From Peribacillus deserti (GTDB lineage: Bacteria > Bacillota > Bacilli > Bacillales > DSM-1321), in contig NZ_PGUY01000036.1 in NCBI RefSeq assembly GCF_002863585.1, positions 1-49,527 of the forward strand: a DNA stretch of 49,527 bases, in the 5' to 3' direction. The position numbers were made by a program, and so were the translations under genes. Below the pieces are notes generated by a model that saw only the letters and a program-made list of their open reading frames with translations, searched no databases and had not been told where the DNA came from. Shown in pieces: positions 15,818 to 25,214 of this stretch; the stretch's first letter is position 1; every line of letters starts with the position of its first letter.

Positions 15818-17416
15818 TTATTGTTGAATAACAGGTGCCTGTATGCCTAGCTTCGGGAACCGCCAGGCGTTATCGAATACCAGGTCAATAGTACGGTTTA
15901 TTTCAGTAAAGCTTACTAACCCATAATCAGTCATAAATAGATTACTTGCTATTGCTTCAGTTTCTAATTCCTGGCTTGTTTGCTGATCCTTAATGATTAG
16001 TGAGTTTCCTTGTATAGAGACCTTATAAGTATCTCTCCCGTTACTAAATGTGCCTTCATAGTTAATCCAGTCAGCTGTATTGGCGGTATAAATCTGTTTA
16101 AACTCTGGTGATGCCTTTCCATTTATCATGATACATTTAGATGGCTGCTCAGCGGAACAGGCGGGAAAGCCAACAGTGAAAGTAACAGCACCGTTATGGT
16201 CCCGGGTATAATAAGTGTCGATGCTGTGTCTCAATAAATCGTATGTTTGGTCATTATGCTTAAGAAACCAGTTTCCATCATCTTTTAAAATAGTAATAAG
16301 ACCCTTATAGCTGTGTAGAAAGGTTCCTTCATAGGCTGATAAATCGGGTAACCCTTCGGAAGGGGCTGAATCAATATCATCTTGACTGCTTTGGTCTAAT
16401 AATGCGTCCACTATCTTATATCCGGCCTGGAAGATGTTTTCTCCGTTTGCCAATGCAATGACGGCAATCCCTTTTTCGGGAACTAGGATAAACTGGCTGG
16501 AGTACTGACTTCCATACTGTCCGTAATGCCAGAACCGTTTAATTCCGCCTTTTGATTCCTGGAAGAATGAAATGCCGCACCCTGCATCCGTTAACTTGAA
16601 CCATCTAGTCTGCTGAGTTCTCATCTCTTGTAAAGAGGAGGCAGAAATAATCTGCTGGCCCTCGTATACGCCTTCCTGCAGATGCATCAGTGCGAACTGG
16701 CATAGATCTTTTATAGAGGAAAAGGCATAATACGAAGGATAGCTTTCCATGTCATTGTAAAATTGATGCAAAACTTCCAATTCTGCACGGTCATTCTTAT
16801 GATGAGGCATTGCTAAGGGGTAAGTCATGGCTTTCAACGGATCATAAGTAGTCTGTGTCATCTTTAATGGTTCAAAAAGAAGTTCCTGCATGAGGGACGC
16901 AAACGGCTTGTTCGTTACCTGCTCTGCAACAAATCCGGCGATATTCAGTGCATGATTGCCATAGGAGTAGGCAGTTCCTGGATGGAAAAGGACGGGCAGC
17001 GTTGGCACCACTTCTCTCATATATTCATCAAGAGTGTGCTCGCTGCTTAAGTCACCTCCTGTGGGCAGTCCAGATGTATGAGATAACAGCATACGAATAG
17101 TAATTTCATTGGACCATTCCTGGTCAGCAGCCGTAAACCATGGTACATATGCCTGTACAGGCTGGTCTAAATCAATCAATCCTTTTTCCACCAGCATCAT
17201 GACAAGAGTTCCCGTAAAAAGTTTGCTTACGGATGCGATACGAAACAGCGTGTCGGTCCGGATGGGGGAACCCCATTCCTCAACAGCAGTCCTTCCGAAC
17301 CCTTTTGCAAAAATAACCTCGCAATCTTTAATAACAGCCACTGCCGCCCCTGGAATATTATTTACTTTCATTGAATCTTCCATAATAGTTTGCACTTTTT
17401 CAAATAAATCGGTCAT
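15818..17416 (-). CDS. Serine hydrolase, beta-lactamase class C/PBP4* family
   Basis: A 532-residue protein. Its N-terminal 350 residues are a class C beta-lactamase-like hydrolase: SVSK at 62-65 gives the catalytic Ser and Lys, YGN at 152-154 is the Tyr motif, and HYGQYG stands near the KTG position. The C-terminal 170 residues form a beta-rich accessory domain. No signal peptide is visible, so it is probably cytoplasmic; esterase or peptidase activity is more likely than antibiotic resistance. Start: ATG 17416 with AGGAG at good spacing; a GTG one codon upstream (17419) is also possible. It stands alone. Confidence 0.85.
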   Translation of the reverse strand: MTDLFEKVQTIMEDSMKVNNIPGAAVAVIKDCEVIFAKGFGRTAVEEWGSPIRTDTLFRIASVSKLFTGTLVMMLVEKGLIDLDQPVQAYVPWFTAADQEWSNEITIRMLLSHTSGLPTGGDLSSEHTLDEYMREVVPTLPVLFHPGTAYSYGNHALNIAGFVAEQVTNKPFASLMQELLFEPLKMTQTTYDPLKAMTYPLAMPHHKNDRAELEVLHQFYNDMESYPSYYAFSSIKDLCQFALMHLQEGVYEGQQIISASSLQEMRTQQTRWFKLTDAGCGISFFQESKGGIKRFWHYGQYGSQYSSQFILVPEKGIAVIALANGENIFQAGYKIVDALLDQSSQDDIDSAPSEGLPDLSAYEGTFLHSYKGLITILKDDGNWFLKHNDQTYDLLRHSIDTYYTRDHNGAVTFTVGFPACSAEQPSKCIMINGKASPEFKQIYTANTADWINYEGTFSNGRDTYKVSIQGNSLIIKDQQTSQELETEAIASNLFMTDYGLVSFTEINRTIDLVFDNAWRFPKLGIQAPVIQQ

Positions 17417-17761
17417 CACTCAGGTCTCCTACATATACATTGTGTTCGGTAGATAATTCAATAAAGGAAAGAGAAGTTCCTGCTTTATTTGATGTATTTC
17501 TTGTATAGGTATACCAGCCAATGGTAAACGTCCTATAAAACTTTGAATTCCTGGGTTAGTGAGCTATTAATAGGCAGAGGGAACAGAGAAATGTCAAATT
17601 AAAAAAGATGTCCCCTGTTCAATACAGAGATCATCTTCTTGAGGAAGTATAATAATTTTTTTAAAAATGAATGTCCTTTACAAGTATACAGATTGTCAAA
17701 GACCTGTAACTTATTATTCATCCGTTTTGTAAAATTAAAATTTGCATTTTTTAAGTTGCTC
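17417..17761. other. Gene-free stretch upstream of the serine hydrolase
   Basis: AT-rich intergenic DNA between two minus-strand genes. A short inverted repeat GAACAG/CTGTTC (17581-17620) is the only structure noted. No gene or confident terminator is seen. Confidence 0.4.
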
Positions 17762-18652
17762 TTAAATCTTCAATAACACATTTTCATTAGTACTTACTAT
17801 TTGCTTCATATAACTTAAAATTTCACTCCGAAGATCCTCATGCTGAAGAGCGAAGTCAATCGTGGTTTTAACAAAACCAGCCTTCTCTCCAACATCATAT
17901 CTTTTTCCTTCAAAATCAAATGCATAAACCTGTTGAATTTTGTTTAACTTCTGAATGGCATCAGTTAACTGTATTTCTCCGCCCGCTCCAGTTTCATGCT
18001 GGTTTAAAAACGTAAATATTTCAGGTGTTAGAATATAACGGCCCATTATTGCCAGATTAGACGGAGCTGTTCCTTGAGCAGGTTTTTCAACAAAGTTTTG
18101 TACTTCGTACCGTCTACCTTCTTGTGAAATTGGATCAATAACTCCATAACGGTGAGTTTCCTCATTAGGGACGGATTGGACCCCTATTACAGATGAAGAA
18201 GTGTGCTCAAATATATTTATTAGCTGCTTTAAACACGGTGTTTTGCTTTGAACAATATCATCACCTAGTAGAACAGCAAATGGTTCATTACCGATAAAGT
18301 TGCGTGCACACCAAACAGCATGCCCAAGGCCCTTTGGTTCTTTTTGACGTATATAATGAATATCAGCAAGGTTTGTAGAATACTGGACCTTATCGAGTAA
18401 ATCAAACTTCCCTTTTTCTATTAAATTTTTCTCAAGCTCTGGTGCGTAATCAAAGTGATCTTCAATTGCCCGTTTCCCTTTTCCGGTTACTATAATAATT
18501 TCTTCAATTCCTGAACGGATTGCCTCTTCGACAATATACTGAATAGTTGGCTTATCAACAATAGGCAGCATTTCTTTAGGTTGAGCCTTAGTGGCAGGTA
18601 AAAATCTAGTGCCAAAACCTGCTGCAGGAATGATTGCCTTTTTTATTTTCAT
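17762..18652 (-). CDS. galU: UTP--glucose-1-phosphate uridylyltransferase
   Basis: A 296-residue cytoplasmic enzyme making UDP-glucose from UTP and glucose 1-phosphate, for polysaccharide, teichoic acid glucosylation and glycolipid synthesis. The N-terminal nucleotide-binding signature [20 protein letters not shown] (10-29) is intact, with [21 protein letters not shown] near 130, and FVEKP further on. Length matches GalU/GtaB. Start: ATG 18652 with AAGGAGAG. It lies downstream of a membrane glycosyltransferase on the same strand (121 bp gap), so the two probably work in one surface polysaccharide pathway. Confidence 0.95.
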   Translation of the reverse strand: MKIKKAIIPAAGFGTRFLPATKAQPKEMLPIVDKPTIQYIVEEAIRSGIEEIIIVTGKGKRAIEDHFDYAPELEKNLIEKGKFDLLDKVQYSTNLADIHYIRQKEPKGLGHAVWCARNFIGNEPFAVLLGDDIVQSKTPCLKQLINIFEHTSSSVIGVQSVPNEETHRYGVIDPISQEGRRYEVQNFVEKPAQGTAPSNLAIMGRYILTPEIFTFLNQHETGAGGEIQLTDAIQKLNKIQQVYAFDFEGKRYDVGEKAGFVKTTIDFALQHEDLRSEILSYMKQIVSTNENVLLKI

Positions 18653-18773
18653 AAGAGCTCTCCTTAATAGTGAGTATTTTAGATTTCTTAAATTTTCCGA
18701 GAGTAATCATAGTATATAGCTTCCCACTTTTTTCTTTATCCTAGTAATATAAATGATGTTAGTAACCTACTAA

Positions 18774-20300
18774 TTAAGCAGTATGTCTGCCTCGTAAAGT
18801 CCAAATTTGGTAAAGCATAAATAAAGATGTATAAATTGTTAAATAGGTCAGTGCTATCCAGCCAGCTTTTAAATAAGGTTGTATAGCAAGCTGTACGGAC
18901 TCACTTGTTAAGTAACTTCTATAATCAAAGCATAAGTAAACAATAGCTATAATTAAAAGAGCTACAATTATAATACCTTCAACAAGTTTGCTTCGTGTAG
19001 CACCTCTCTCGGCATTATACTGGATGGCCCATCCGTCTTTTTTGTTTGCAGATAATTTTCCTAACCATACATTAGCAAACGTAATTAAGTTGACCCACAA
19101 ATAGATTTCAGGACTGATCAGTAAAGCTGCTAATATTACGTCTATTATTCGATGCATTGGGGTCTTAATTGCTAAAATAGTATTGAGGACAGATGCAAGT
19201 GCCACTGGAATAACCCATATCCAGGACCAATAAAATTGATCGGTCGCAAGGGAAAGAGCTAATAAAATTATGAACAACAAGCGTACGCTAAGGTCAATGA
19301 ACGTTTTTATTTGCGATCTCCATATTTTTCCTTTGTGGTTTGATTTTACTCCTATATCTTTGTTTGTAAGTAGTTCTACAGTTCCTGATTGCCATTTATT
19401 CCTCTGCTGCCTAAAGGTGTGATATGATTTCATTGCATCTACAAAACAGCGAGCAGTTGGACTAATTAGTGTTTTCCACTTTGATTTTTGGATTTGCCAA
19501 GTTAATAACATGTCTTCTACATCACTTTCATCCTGCCAAGGACCATCTAGCTTATTTTCTTCAATAATGTCTTGTAATGCCTCAGGTCTAAATAATGTTG
19601 CTTGCCCGCCTAGTACATATGTACTTCCACCTCTGTATTGAAGATCTAATAGCCAGCTTGCCATGTCTTGTTTTTGTTGATGTGTCCACCAACGTGCAAT
19701 TGCTCCACCATACTCCCCAGTTCTAATCTTTTCCTCGTAATGAACATCATCCTTTGAAATTAAACTTTTCTTTTTTGGCATTCTCATAGTATATTTAGCC
19801 ATCACTCCACCAATATTTCGAGAACTCATTAACCCTTCCCATAATTGAGTTAGTGCATCTGGGGCAAGCCTGCTATCCGCATCCATGCCAAGTATCGCTT
19901 TAACGGATGTCTTATAATATTCCTGATAAATAGTCAGTTTTTTATCATATAAATCCAAAGGGTCCCCATATATACTTTTCCATGCAGCATTTAACGCTCC
20001 TACTTTTCTGTGTTTATTGTTTTTTGTAGTTAAAACTTTTAATCTTAATCTAAACTCCTCTCCTGCCTCTAATGCGACTTCTTCTGTCCTATCCGTGCAG
20101 TTATCCGCAATGACAATAACATCAAGCTCAACATCTCTTGGCAAGGTTTGGTCCCCTAAACCAGCCAAACAGTCTCGAATTGATTTCTCTTCATTATGCG
20201 CAGGAATAAATGCTAAAATTCTCGGTTTCATATACGTATGTCTGACATTGGAAGCATTTGAAACAATTGATTCGTTTGCAAAACTAAATGCGTTTTTCAT
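18774..20300 (-). CDS. Membrane family-2 glycosyltransferase
   Basis: A 508-residue processive-type GT2 enzyme. The catalytic domain (about 25-320) has FIPAHNEEKSI, VIADNCTDRTEEVA, the metal-binding GMDADSRLAPDAL, WQDESDVEDMLL, and QRNKWQSGT, a Lys variant of the QxxRW motif of cellulose, chitin and hyaluronan synthases. Transmembrane helices follow at about 335-430 and 455-500. It probably polymerises a sugar from a UDP donor at the membrane, with GalU supplying UDP-glucose. The polymer cannot be named from sequence. Start: ATG 20300 with GGGAGG. SinR-box-like sites lie in the 350 bp upstream. Confidence 0.85.
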   Translation of the reverse strand: MKNAFSFANESIVSNASNVRHTYMKPRILAFIPAHNEEKSIRDCLAGLGDQTLPRDVELDVIVIADNCTDRTEEVALEAGEEFRLRLKVLTTKNNKHRKVGALNAAWKSIYGDPLDLYDKKLTIYQEYYKTSVKAILGMDADSRLAPDALTQLWEGLMSSRNIGGVMAKYTMRMPKKKSLISKDDVHYEEKIRTGEYGGAIARWWTHQQKQDMASWLLDLQYRGGSTYVLGGQATLFRPEALQDIIEENKLDGPWQDESDVEDMLLTWQIQKSKWKTLISPTARCFVDAMKSYHTFRQQRNKWQSGTVELLTNKDIGVKSNHKGKIWRSQIKTFIDLSVRLLFIILLALSLATDQFYWSWIWVIPVALASVLNTILAIKTPMHRIIDVILAALLISPEIYLWVNLITFANVWLGKLSANKKDGWAIQYNAERGATRSKLVEGIIIVALLIIAIVYLCFDYRSYLTSESVQLAIQPYLKAGWIALTYLTIYTSLFMLYQIWTLRGRHTA

Positions 20301-20417
20301 TCATTATCCTCCCAACATATAAAAGTCTTTCTATAGGCAGCAATTCTATTGAAGATATTAGTATCCTCTTTAAATGCTATCTTCCGAAATATCTTGCTAC
20401 TAGTAGCTGTGTTCACT

Positions 20418-20457
20418 AAAGAACTTAATTCAGCAATTATTGTTCTTTTTATCGAAC
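20418..20457. promoter_or_regulatory. SinR-box-like sites upstream of the glycosyltransferase
   Basis: AAAGAAC (20418-20424) and GTTCTTT (20442-20448), with a partial GAAC at 20454-20457, match the GTTCTYT consensus of Bacillus SinR operators in inverted orientation. They sit 118-157 bp before the glycosyltransferase start. The gap 20301-20660 holds no other convincing gene. Confidence 0.5.
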
Positions 20458-20588
20458 GCTTAATAGGAGTATAGTGGAAAATAGAGAAATTTAAAAATTC
20501 TAAAAATAGGTAAAATGGCTTATTTAGTATCATTTTATGTATGTTTTCTCGTTTTCTCTCTCATTTCCTCATTTTTTTGTATTTTATT

Positions 20589-20611
20589 AAGAACTAAACG
20601 TTCTATATAAT
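20589..20611 (+). promoter_or_regulatory. SinR-box-like sites and -10 box before the SinR-like gene
   Basis: AAGAAC (20589-20594) and GTTCTAT (20600-20606) form an inverted pair that overlaps a TATAAT -10 box at 20606-20611, 50 bp before the regulator start. This suggests autoregulation. The -35 region is poor. Confidence 0.45.
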
Positions 20612-20660
20612 GAATGGATATTGATCAGATTTTTCGAAATGCATTAAAAGGAGAAGGGGT

Positions 20661-21005
20661 ATGATAGGGAAAGAGATAAAGCGGATAAGACAAAAAAAGG
20701 GCTATTCCATTTCTAAACTGGCAAAAATGGCCGATGTTTCGAAGTCATATTTAAGTCAGATTGAAAGAGGACTGCAAACCAACCCCTCTTTACAATTCTT
20801 AATGAAGATATCAAAACCACTCGATACGAACTTTGAAAATCTATTTGTTGAGAATAAACATATTACGGGTATCGGGGATGACTTGGATGAAGAATGGAAG
20901 CTTCTAATTACACAGGCAATTAACGCAGGAATGAGTAAAGACGACTTTATAAAATATCTTAATTTCATTGAATACCAAAACTGGTTGGACAAAGATGAAG
21001 AATGA
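20661..21005 (+). CDS. SinR-like XRE family regulator
   Basis: A 114-residue regulator built like SinR. The N-terminal XRE helix-turn-helix (residues 3-62) reads IGKEIKRIRQKKGYSISKLA and VSKSYLSQIERG. The C-terminal dimerisation segment (LDEEWKLLITQAINAGMSKD, then DFIKYLNFIEYQNW) matches the SinR/SinI interaction domain. In Bacillus subtilis SinR represses matrix exopolysaccharide genes and is antagonised by SinI. No sinI gene stands next to it. Its neighbour on the other strand is a polysaccharide synthase, which fits the same role. Start ATG 20661 with AAAGGAG. Confidence 0.85.
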   Translation: MIGKEIKRIRQKKGYSISKLAKMADVSKSYLSQIERGLQTNPSLQFLMKISKPLDTNFENLFVENKHITGIGDDLDEEWKLLITQAINAGMSKDDFIKYLNFIEYQNWLDKDEE

Positions 21006-21110
21006 GAATCTTGTTGTGTACTTGAAAAAATATGAAGTGGATATTTTTTAAAGATGAATTTATTAAGAGACAGGATAATAAAGAGATTAAGACAATACTT
21101 AATATTGAAT

Positions 21111-21165
21111 AAACTCTTATAGTGGACTATTGTGATACTGTCGGATATAAGAGTTTATAATTTTT
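21111..21165 (+). terminator. Probable terminator downstream of the SinR-like gene
   Basis: AAACTCTTATA (21111-21121) pairs perfectly with TATAAGAGTTT (21146-21156) across a 24-base loop, followed by ATAATTTTT. The stretch 21006-21345 otherwise holds no gene; a 26-codon frame at 21030 lacks a ribosome site. Confidence 0.5.
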
Positions 21166-21345
21166 CCTAACAATTTAAGCCGGAGTTTGGTTAGGGTGAC
21201 ATTTGATTCTATATAAATTTTTATGCCGCTTCAACGGATAGTATTAAATTGATTCCTCTTGAAAAATATGGGGAGCACCGGATTCGTTAATAAGATAGAA
21301 GTATACTCTATGGTTTTAAATACTATAGAAACCGTGCAACCCATC

Positions 21346-21375
21346 AAAAAGGGACATCCCCGTTCAGGATATCCC
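21346..21375 (-). terminator. Rho-independent terminator of the MFS gene
   Basis: On the minus strand GGGATATCC pairs with GGATGTCCC (one wobble) and is followed by five T. It sits 22 bp after the MFS stop codon. Confidence 0.8.
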
Positions 21376-21396
21376 TCCTCAATAAGTATATTAATT

Positions 21397-22599
21397 TTAC
21401 GTTAAAGCGTTCATATCCGCTTTTCCTGCATGTTCTTTTTTTCCGTGCATGAAGTAATAAAGAACTATGGATGCCAGTGATAAGACGCCCATGATGATAT
21501 ACAGGGTGCTATAGCCGGTTACTGGAATGATGAAGCCCAGAACATAAGGACCAAACCCAAGTCCAGCGTCTAGAAAAATAAAGAAAGTGGATGTAGCCAG
21601 CCCCATCCGGTGCGGCGGGGTTAATTTAACCGCTACAGCCTGGGTGGCTGACTGCATATTACCGAAACCTAATCCGATCAGAACGCCTGCAAGCAGCAGC
21701 GTAACGCTGTTACTGACTGTACTTAGAAGCAGCAAGCCGGCCGCTAAGACGATAAAAGCCGGATACATAACATAGTTGGCACCTTTCACATCCATCAAAC
21801 GCCCTGTGAATGGACGCGAAAGCAATACAGCGATAGCATACACGATGAAGAAGAAACTGGCTGCATCTACAAGATGGACTTCAATGGCATAGAAGTTAAT
21901 GAAAGAAAGAACACTGGAATAACAGAGAGCAACAGCCAGTGTAACAAGTGCAATAGGCAGTGCCTTAGGCTCTACAAAACTTGAAACGGCAAACCCTTTT
22001 ACTTGAGGAGTTTTGACTGAGCCGTCCAATGGTGGAACTTGGACGATAAAGGCAATAAGCAAACTGATAATTCCAAGTATGAGACAGAAGCTGAAAATCA
22101 TCTGGAAGGTTGTATGCTGGCTCATATAAATCCCGATAAAAGGTCCAATGGCTGTGGCAAGGGTCGCACTCATGCTATAATACCCAATTCCTTCCCCTTT
22201 CCGCTTGCCTGGTATAATCTGAGCGACAATCGTACCGGTTGCCGTGCTGGCTATGCCGAGTGTAGTGCCGTGTATTAAACGGGTCACAAGCAGAAGGGTG
22301 ATTCCGCCGTTGACAAAATATAAAAGAGTGGACAATGTAAAGAATATTAACCCGATGAACAATGTCCGCTTCCGGCCGATTGAATCAATAAAACGGCCGA
22401 TAAACAGACGTCCAATTAAAGTCCCAATTATAAAAATCCCCGTTACAAGTCCGGCCTCGCTTGTAGATGCATCATATTCATCAACAGTATAGACTGCAAT
22501 GGTTACCATCAATAAATAGAAGATCAAGGTCAATAAAAAATTGACGGAAGAAACAACAATAAAATCCTTCGTCCATAATTTTGATTCTGAAGTATTCAC
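21397..22599 (-). CDS. MFS transporter (drug/sugar efflux type)
   Basis: A 400-residue major facilitator protein with 12 predicted membrane helices. The loop 2-3 motif is RLFIGRFIDSIGRKRTLFIG, and the equivalent in the second half is LLSRPFTGRLMDVKGANYVM. It resembles Bacillus YwoG-type transporters. The substrate is unknown. Start: GTG 22599 with GAGAGGGGA at good spacing. It is divergent from the LacI regulator, 453 bp away, and may or may not share control. Confidence 0.85.
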   Translation of the reverse strand: MNTSESKLWTKDFIVVSSVNFLLTLIFYLLMVTIAVYTVDEYDASTSEAGLVTGIFIIGTLIGRLFIGRFIDSIGRKRTLFIGLIFFTLSTLLYFVNGGITLLLVTRLIHGTTLGIASTATGTIVAQIIPGKRKGEGIGYYSMSATLATAIGPFIGIYMSQHTTFQMIFSFCLILGIISLLIAFIVQVPPLDGSVKTPQVKGFAVSSFVEPKALPIALVTLAVALCYSSVLSFINFYAIEVHLVDAASFFFIVYAIAVLLSRPFTGRLMDVKGANYVMYPAFIVLAAGLLLLSTVSNSVTLLLAGVLIGLGFGNMQSATQAVAVKLTPPHRMGLATSTFFIFLDAGLGFGPYVLGFIIPVTGYSTLYIIMGVLSLASIVLYYFMHGKKEHAGKADMNALT

Positions 22600-22801
22600 T
22601 TTTTTATCCCCTCTCTAAAATTTTTGTCAAAATCTGCACAACATGGCAGGATAGGGAGCATTAAGGAACTCACTATAAATAGTTAACTTAGATAATATTT
22701 ATAAACTATAACTATATTAATGTACCAAAAAAAACAGCGGCATGTACAGAGTTAGTATCACGAACCCACTATAAAACTAATCTAAAATAGAAATTTACTT
22801 T

Positions 22802-22825
22802 TTTTATGTAATTGATTACATAAAA
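22802..22825. promoter_or_regulatory. Upstream LacI-type operator (O2)
   Basis: Near-perfect palindrome around ATGTAATTGATTACAT. It shares ATGTAAT-GATTACAT with the operator at 22988-23011; the centres are 186 bp apart, which would allow DNA looping. The rest of 22600-22958 is AT-rich, without a gene. Confidence 0.65.
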
Positions 22826-22958
22826 AACATATCTCTGGAATTGGCTCAGTAATTATCAGTATAGGTATTATTTCTTCCCAGTCTCCTAATCTTTACATGT
22901 ATCAGTCTTATTTCCGTGTTTATGCTCATTTTTTTCAAAATTACCCCCTTAGATCCAA

Positions 22959-23011
22959 TTGACAGAATATTTGGTATGTATTACCATGTAAATGTAATCG
23001 ATTACATTTAC
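22959..23011 (+). promoter_or_regulatory. lacI-family promoter with perfect 24-bp operator (O1)
   Basis: TTGACA (22959-22964), a 17-bp spacer and TACCAT (22982-22987) form the promoter. Directly after the -10 box lies a perfect 24-bp palindrome (22988-23011) with half-site GTAAATGTAATC and central CG, as LacI/GalR proteins prefer. This indicates autorepression. Confidence 0.8.
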
Positions 23012-23052
23012 GGGACATATTAGTAAAGGGAAAGAAAGCAGGGGTTTTAGGG

Positions 23053-24042
23053 ATGGCAAATATACAGCAGGTTGCCAGTTTGGCGGGTGTATCGGTAGCT
23101 ACGGTATCTAGAGTGGTAAATGGACAAATAACAGTCTCCCCAAAGACAAGAATTAAAGTGGAACAGGCAATCAAGGAACTCAATTATGAACCCAGCATGC
23201 TGGGCAGAAATTTGAGAACATCAGAAAGCCGCATTCTCCTAGTCTTGATCCCTACCATTTCAAATCCATTCTATTTAGAAATCATCAGAGGAATAGAGGA
23301 TATCGCTATCAGCCAGGATTACAATATCCTTTTATGCCAGACTGACACGAATCCTGAACGGGAAAATATTTATTTTAATTTAGTCCGTAAAAAAATGGCT
23401 GACGGCATTATTTCAATGGATCCGGCGGTCAACATAGAGACGTTGGTAGCCCTGTCTGAACATCATGCTATCATTCAATGCAGCGAATATACAATCAATA
23501 GCGGCATCCCTTTTGTATCAATAGATAACGAAGGAGCATCTTATCGGGCGGTAAAACATCTCATCAAGCTTGGACATGAAAAAATAGCTTTGATTAATAC
23601 CGATGAAAAATATTTGTATGCAAGACAGCGGCAAATGGGATATCAAAAAGCCCTAGAAGAACATGGCATCCCTGTTGATCAAGGATATATTTTTCATGCG
23701 CAGCAAATAGGTTTAGAGTATGGCCAGCAGGCAATGAAAAAAATCTTGGATATGGATGAAATGCCGACTGCCGTTTTTGCTGTATCTGATTTATTGGCAA
23801 TCGGTGCTCTTAAAGAAATAAACAGTCTGGGATTAAAAGTGCCGGATGATATAGCCCTGGTTGGTTTCGATAAGATCGATTTTTCTAATATGACCAATCC
23901 AACTCTCACAACAATTGCCCAGCCTATGTATAAGATGGGAACACTCGCAGCGAAGATGCTGATTAATAAGATTAAAGGCGAGCGGGTTGAAAGCATCATT
24001 TTAGACCATGAATTAGTCATTCGCGAATCGACCTCAGGATAG
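23053..24042 (+). CDS. LacI family transcriptional regulator
   Basis: A 329-residue repressor. The LacI HTH and hinge are standard: NIQQVASLAGVSVATVSRVV, then NYEPSMLGRNLRTSES. Residues 60-329 are the periplasmic-binding-protein-like effector domain, with VSIDNEGASYRAVKHLIKLG and LALVGFDKIDF-type motifs (IALVGFDKID). It probably senses the sugar taken up by the ABC importer encoded just downstream and controls that operon through the large palindromes. Start: ATG 23053. Confidence 0.9.
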   Translation: MANIQQVASLAGVSVATVSRVVNGQITVSPKTRIKVEQAIKELNYEPSMLGRNLRTSESRILLVLIPTISNPFYLEIIRGIEDIAISQDYNILLCQTDTNPERENIYFNLVRKKMADGIISMDPAVNIETLVALSEHHAIIQCSEYTINSGIPFVSIDNEGASYRAVKHLIKLGHEKIALINTDEKYLYARQRQMGYQKALEEHGIPVDQGYIFHAQQIGLEYGQQAMKKILDMDEMPTAVFAVSDLLAIGALKEINSLGLKVPDDIALVGFDKIDFSNMTNPTLTTIAQPMYKMGTLAAKMLINKIKGERVESIILDHELVIRESTSG

Positions 24043-24056
24043 CTTGCAGCTGAGAT

Positions 24057-24126
24057 CAGCGTTCTGTTATTGAAATATTTTAATGATAGAACGCTGGCCT
24101 TAGATGTAAAGGAAAACGGTTACATA
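24057..24126 (+). promoter_or_regulatory. Hairpin and degenerate operator before the binding-protein gene
   Basis: CAGCGTTCT (24057-24065) pairs with AGAACGCTG (24088-24096), extended inward by further pairs; it has no T-run and may end the lacI transcript. ATGTAAAGG-N-AAACGGTTACAT at about 24103-24125 keeps only the outer half-sites of the LacI operator. Confidence 0.4.
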
Positions 24127-24165
24127 AAAGGAGAGCTTTTTATTAAAGTAAGGGGGGAATAGGTT

Positions 24166-25134
24166 TTGAAGAAATGGTTAGTGTTATGTATGTGTTTGGT
24201 GACAGTACTTGGTCTGGCGGCTTGCAGCAGCAGTAAAAGCAGCAGTGATGGCGGCAAGAAAGACGATACCTTGAAAATTGGCATCTCTCTTCCATCTGCT
24301 ACACACGGATGGATGGGTGCATTAATCGACAGTGCCGAAAAGCAGGCAAAAGAATTAAAGAAAAGCGATGGTATTGAGTATGTGCTTACTAATGCGACAG
24401 ATCCGAACAAGCAGGCAAATGACATCGACGATTTAATCTCCCAGGATGTGGATGCTATTGTGATGCTTCCTATCGAATCAGCTGCCCTTACTCCAGTCGG
24501 CCAAAAAATTAAAGATGCAGGCATTCCTTTAGTCATTGTTGACCGTGAATTGGAAAATGATGCAGCCACTGTTGTTGTAAAAGGTGACAATGAAGGGATT
24601 GGTGTAAATGCAGGAAAATACTTCATTGAAAAGTTAAATGGAAAAGGTAAAGTGGTCGAAATCACAGGACCGCCAAGCTCAGTTACCGAACAGCGTGGAA
24701 AAGGCTTTAAAGAAGCGATGGAAAGCTCTGACGGCATTGAAGTCATCGCTTCTCAGAGCGGTGACTTCTCAACAGAAAAATCCTTGGAGGTCATGCAAAA
24801 CATTTTGCAGGCAAATTCTCACATTGACGCTGTTTTCACTCAGGATGACGGCATGGCTCTAGGAGTGCTGCAGGCTATAAAAGAAGCTGGCCGTAAAGAT
24901 ATTCAATTCATTACTGGCGCAGGGGGCGGCAAGGCAGTATTTGAAAACATGAAAGAAGACGGCTTGATTACGGCTACATTCCTATACTCACCAACTATGG
25001 TTAAAGATGCTGTGAAAATTGCTGCAGATCTAGCAAAAGGCGGGAAACCAACAGAAAAAATGGTGGTAAAGGAAGCTACTCAGGTCACAAAAGAGAACGT
25101 CGAAGAACACTATGACCCAGAATCTAAATTCTAA
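24166..25134 (+). CDS. Sugar ABC transporter substrate-binding lipoprotein
   Basis: A 322-residue ribose/galactose-type binding protein. The signal peptide ends in lipobox LAAC with Cys20 as the lipidation site. A Ser/Lys linker is followed by the two-lobed fold: TLKIGISLPSATHGWMGALI, then DVDAIVMLPIESAALTPVGQ, VIVDRELENDA and IDAVFTQDDGMALG. It captures a sugar outside the membrane for the importer below. Start TTG 24166 with GGGGGG at 24152-24157. A hairpin separates it from the ATPase gene, which would keep binding protein in excess. Confidence 0.92.
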   Translation: MKKWLVLCMCLVTVLGLAACSSSKSSSDGGKKDDTLKIGISLPSATHGWMGALIDSAEKQAKELKKSDGIEYVLTNATDPNKQANDIDDLISQDVDAIVMLPIESAALTPVGQKIKDAGIPLVIVDRELENDAATVVVKGDNEGIGVNAGKYFIEKLNGKGKVVEITGPPSSVTEQRGKGFKEAMESSDGIEVIASQSGDFSTEKSLEVMQNILQANSHIDAVFTQDDGMALGVLQAIKEAGRKDIQFITGAGGGKAVFENMKEDGLITATFLYSPTMVKDAVKIAADLAKGGKPTEKMVVKEATQVTKENVEEHYDPESKF

Positions 25135-25142
25135 ATAAGCGA

Positions 25143-25191
25143 GAGGGAAATACTATAGTTGTTTTTAGACAGTTATGGTATTTCCTCTTTT
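25143..25191 (+). terminator. Intercistronic attenuator-like hairpin
   Basis: GAGGGAAATACTATA (25143-25157) pairs with TATGGTATTTCCTC (25174-25187), with one bulge and one wobble, followed by TTTT. It lies between the binding-protein gene and the ATPase gene. Confidence 0.6.
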
Positions 25192-25214
25192 CCTATAACG
25201 GAGGGATAAATAAT

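Noticed and set aside
20297-20533. 78-codon minus-strand frame before the glycosyltransferase
   Set aside because: No ribosome site or family resemblance; it covers the likely promoter and SinR-like boxes.
21030-21110. 26-codon frame after the SinR-like gene (possible sinI)
   Set aside because: No ribosome site and no clear SinI helix pattern.
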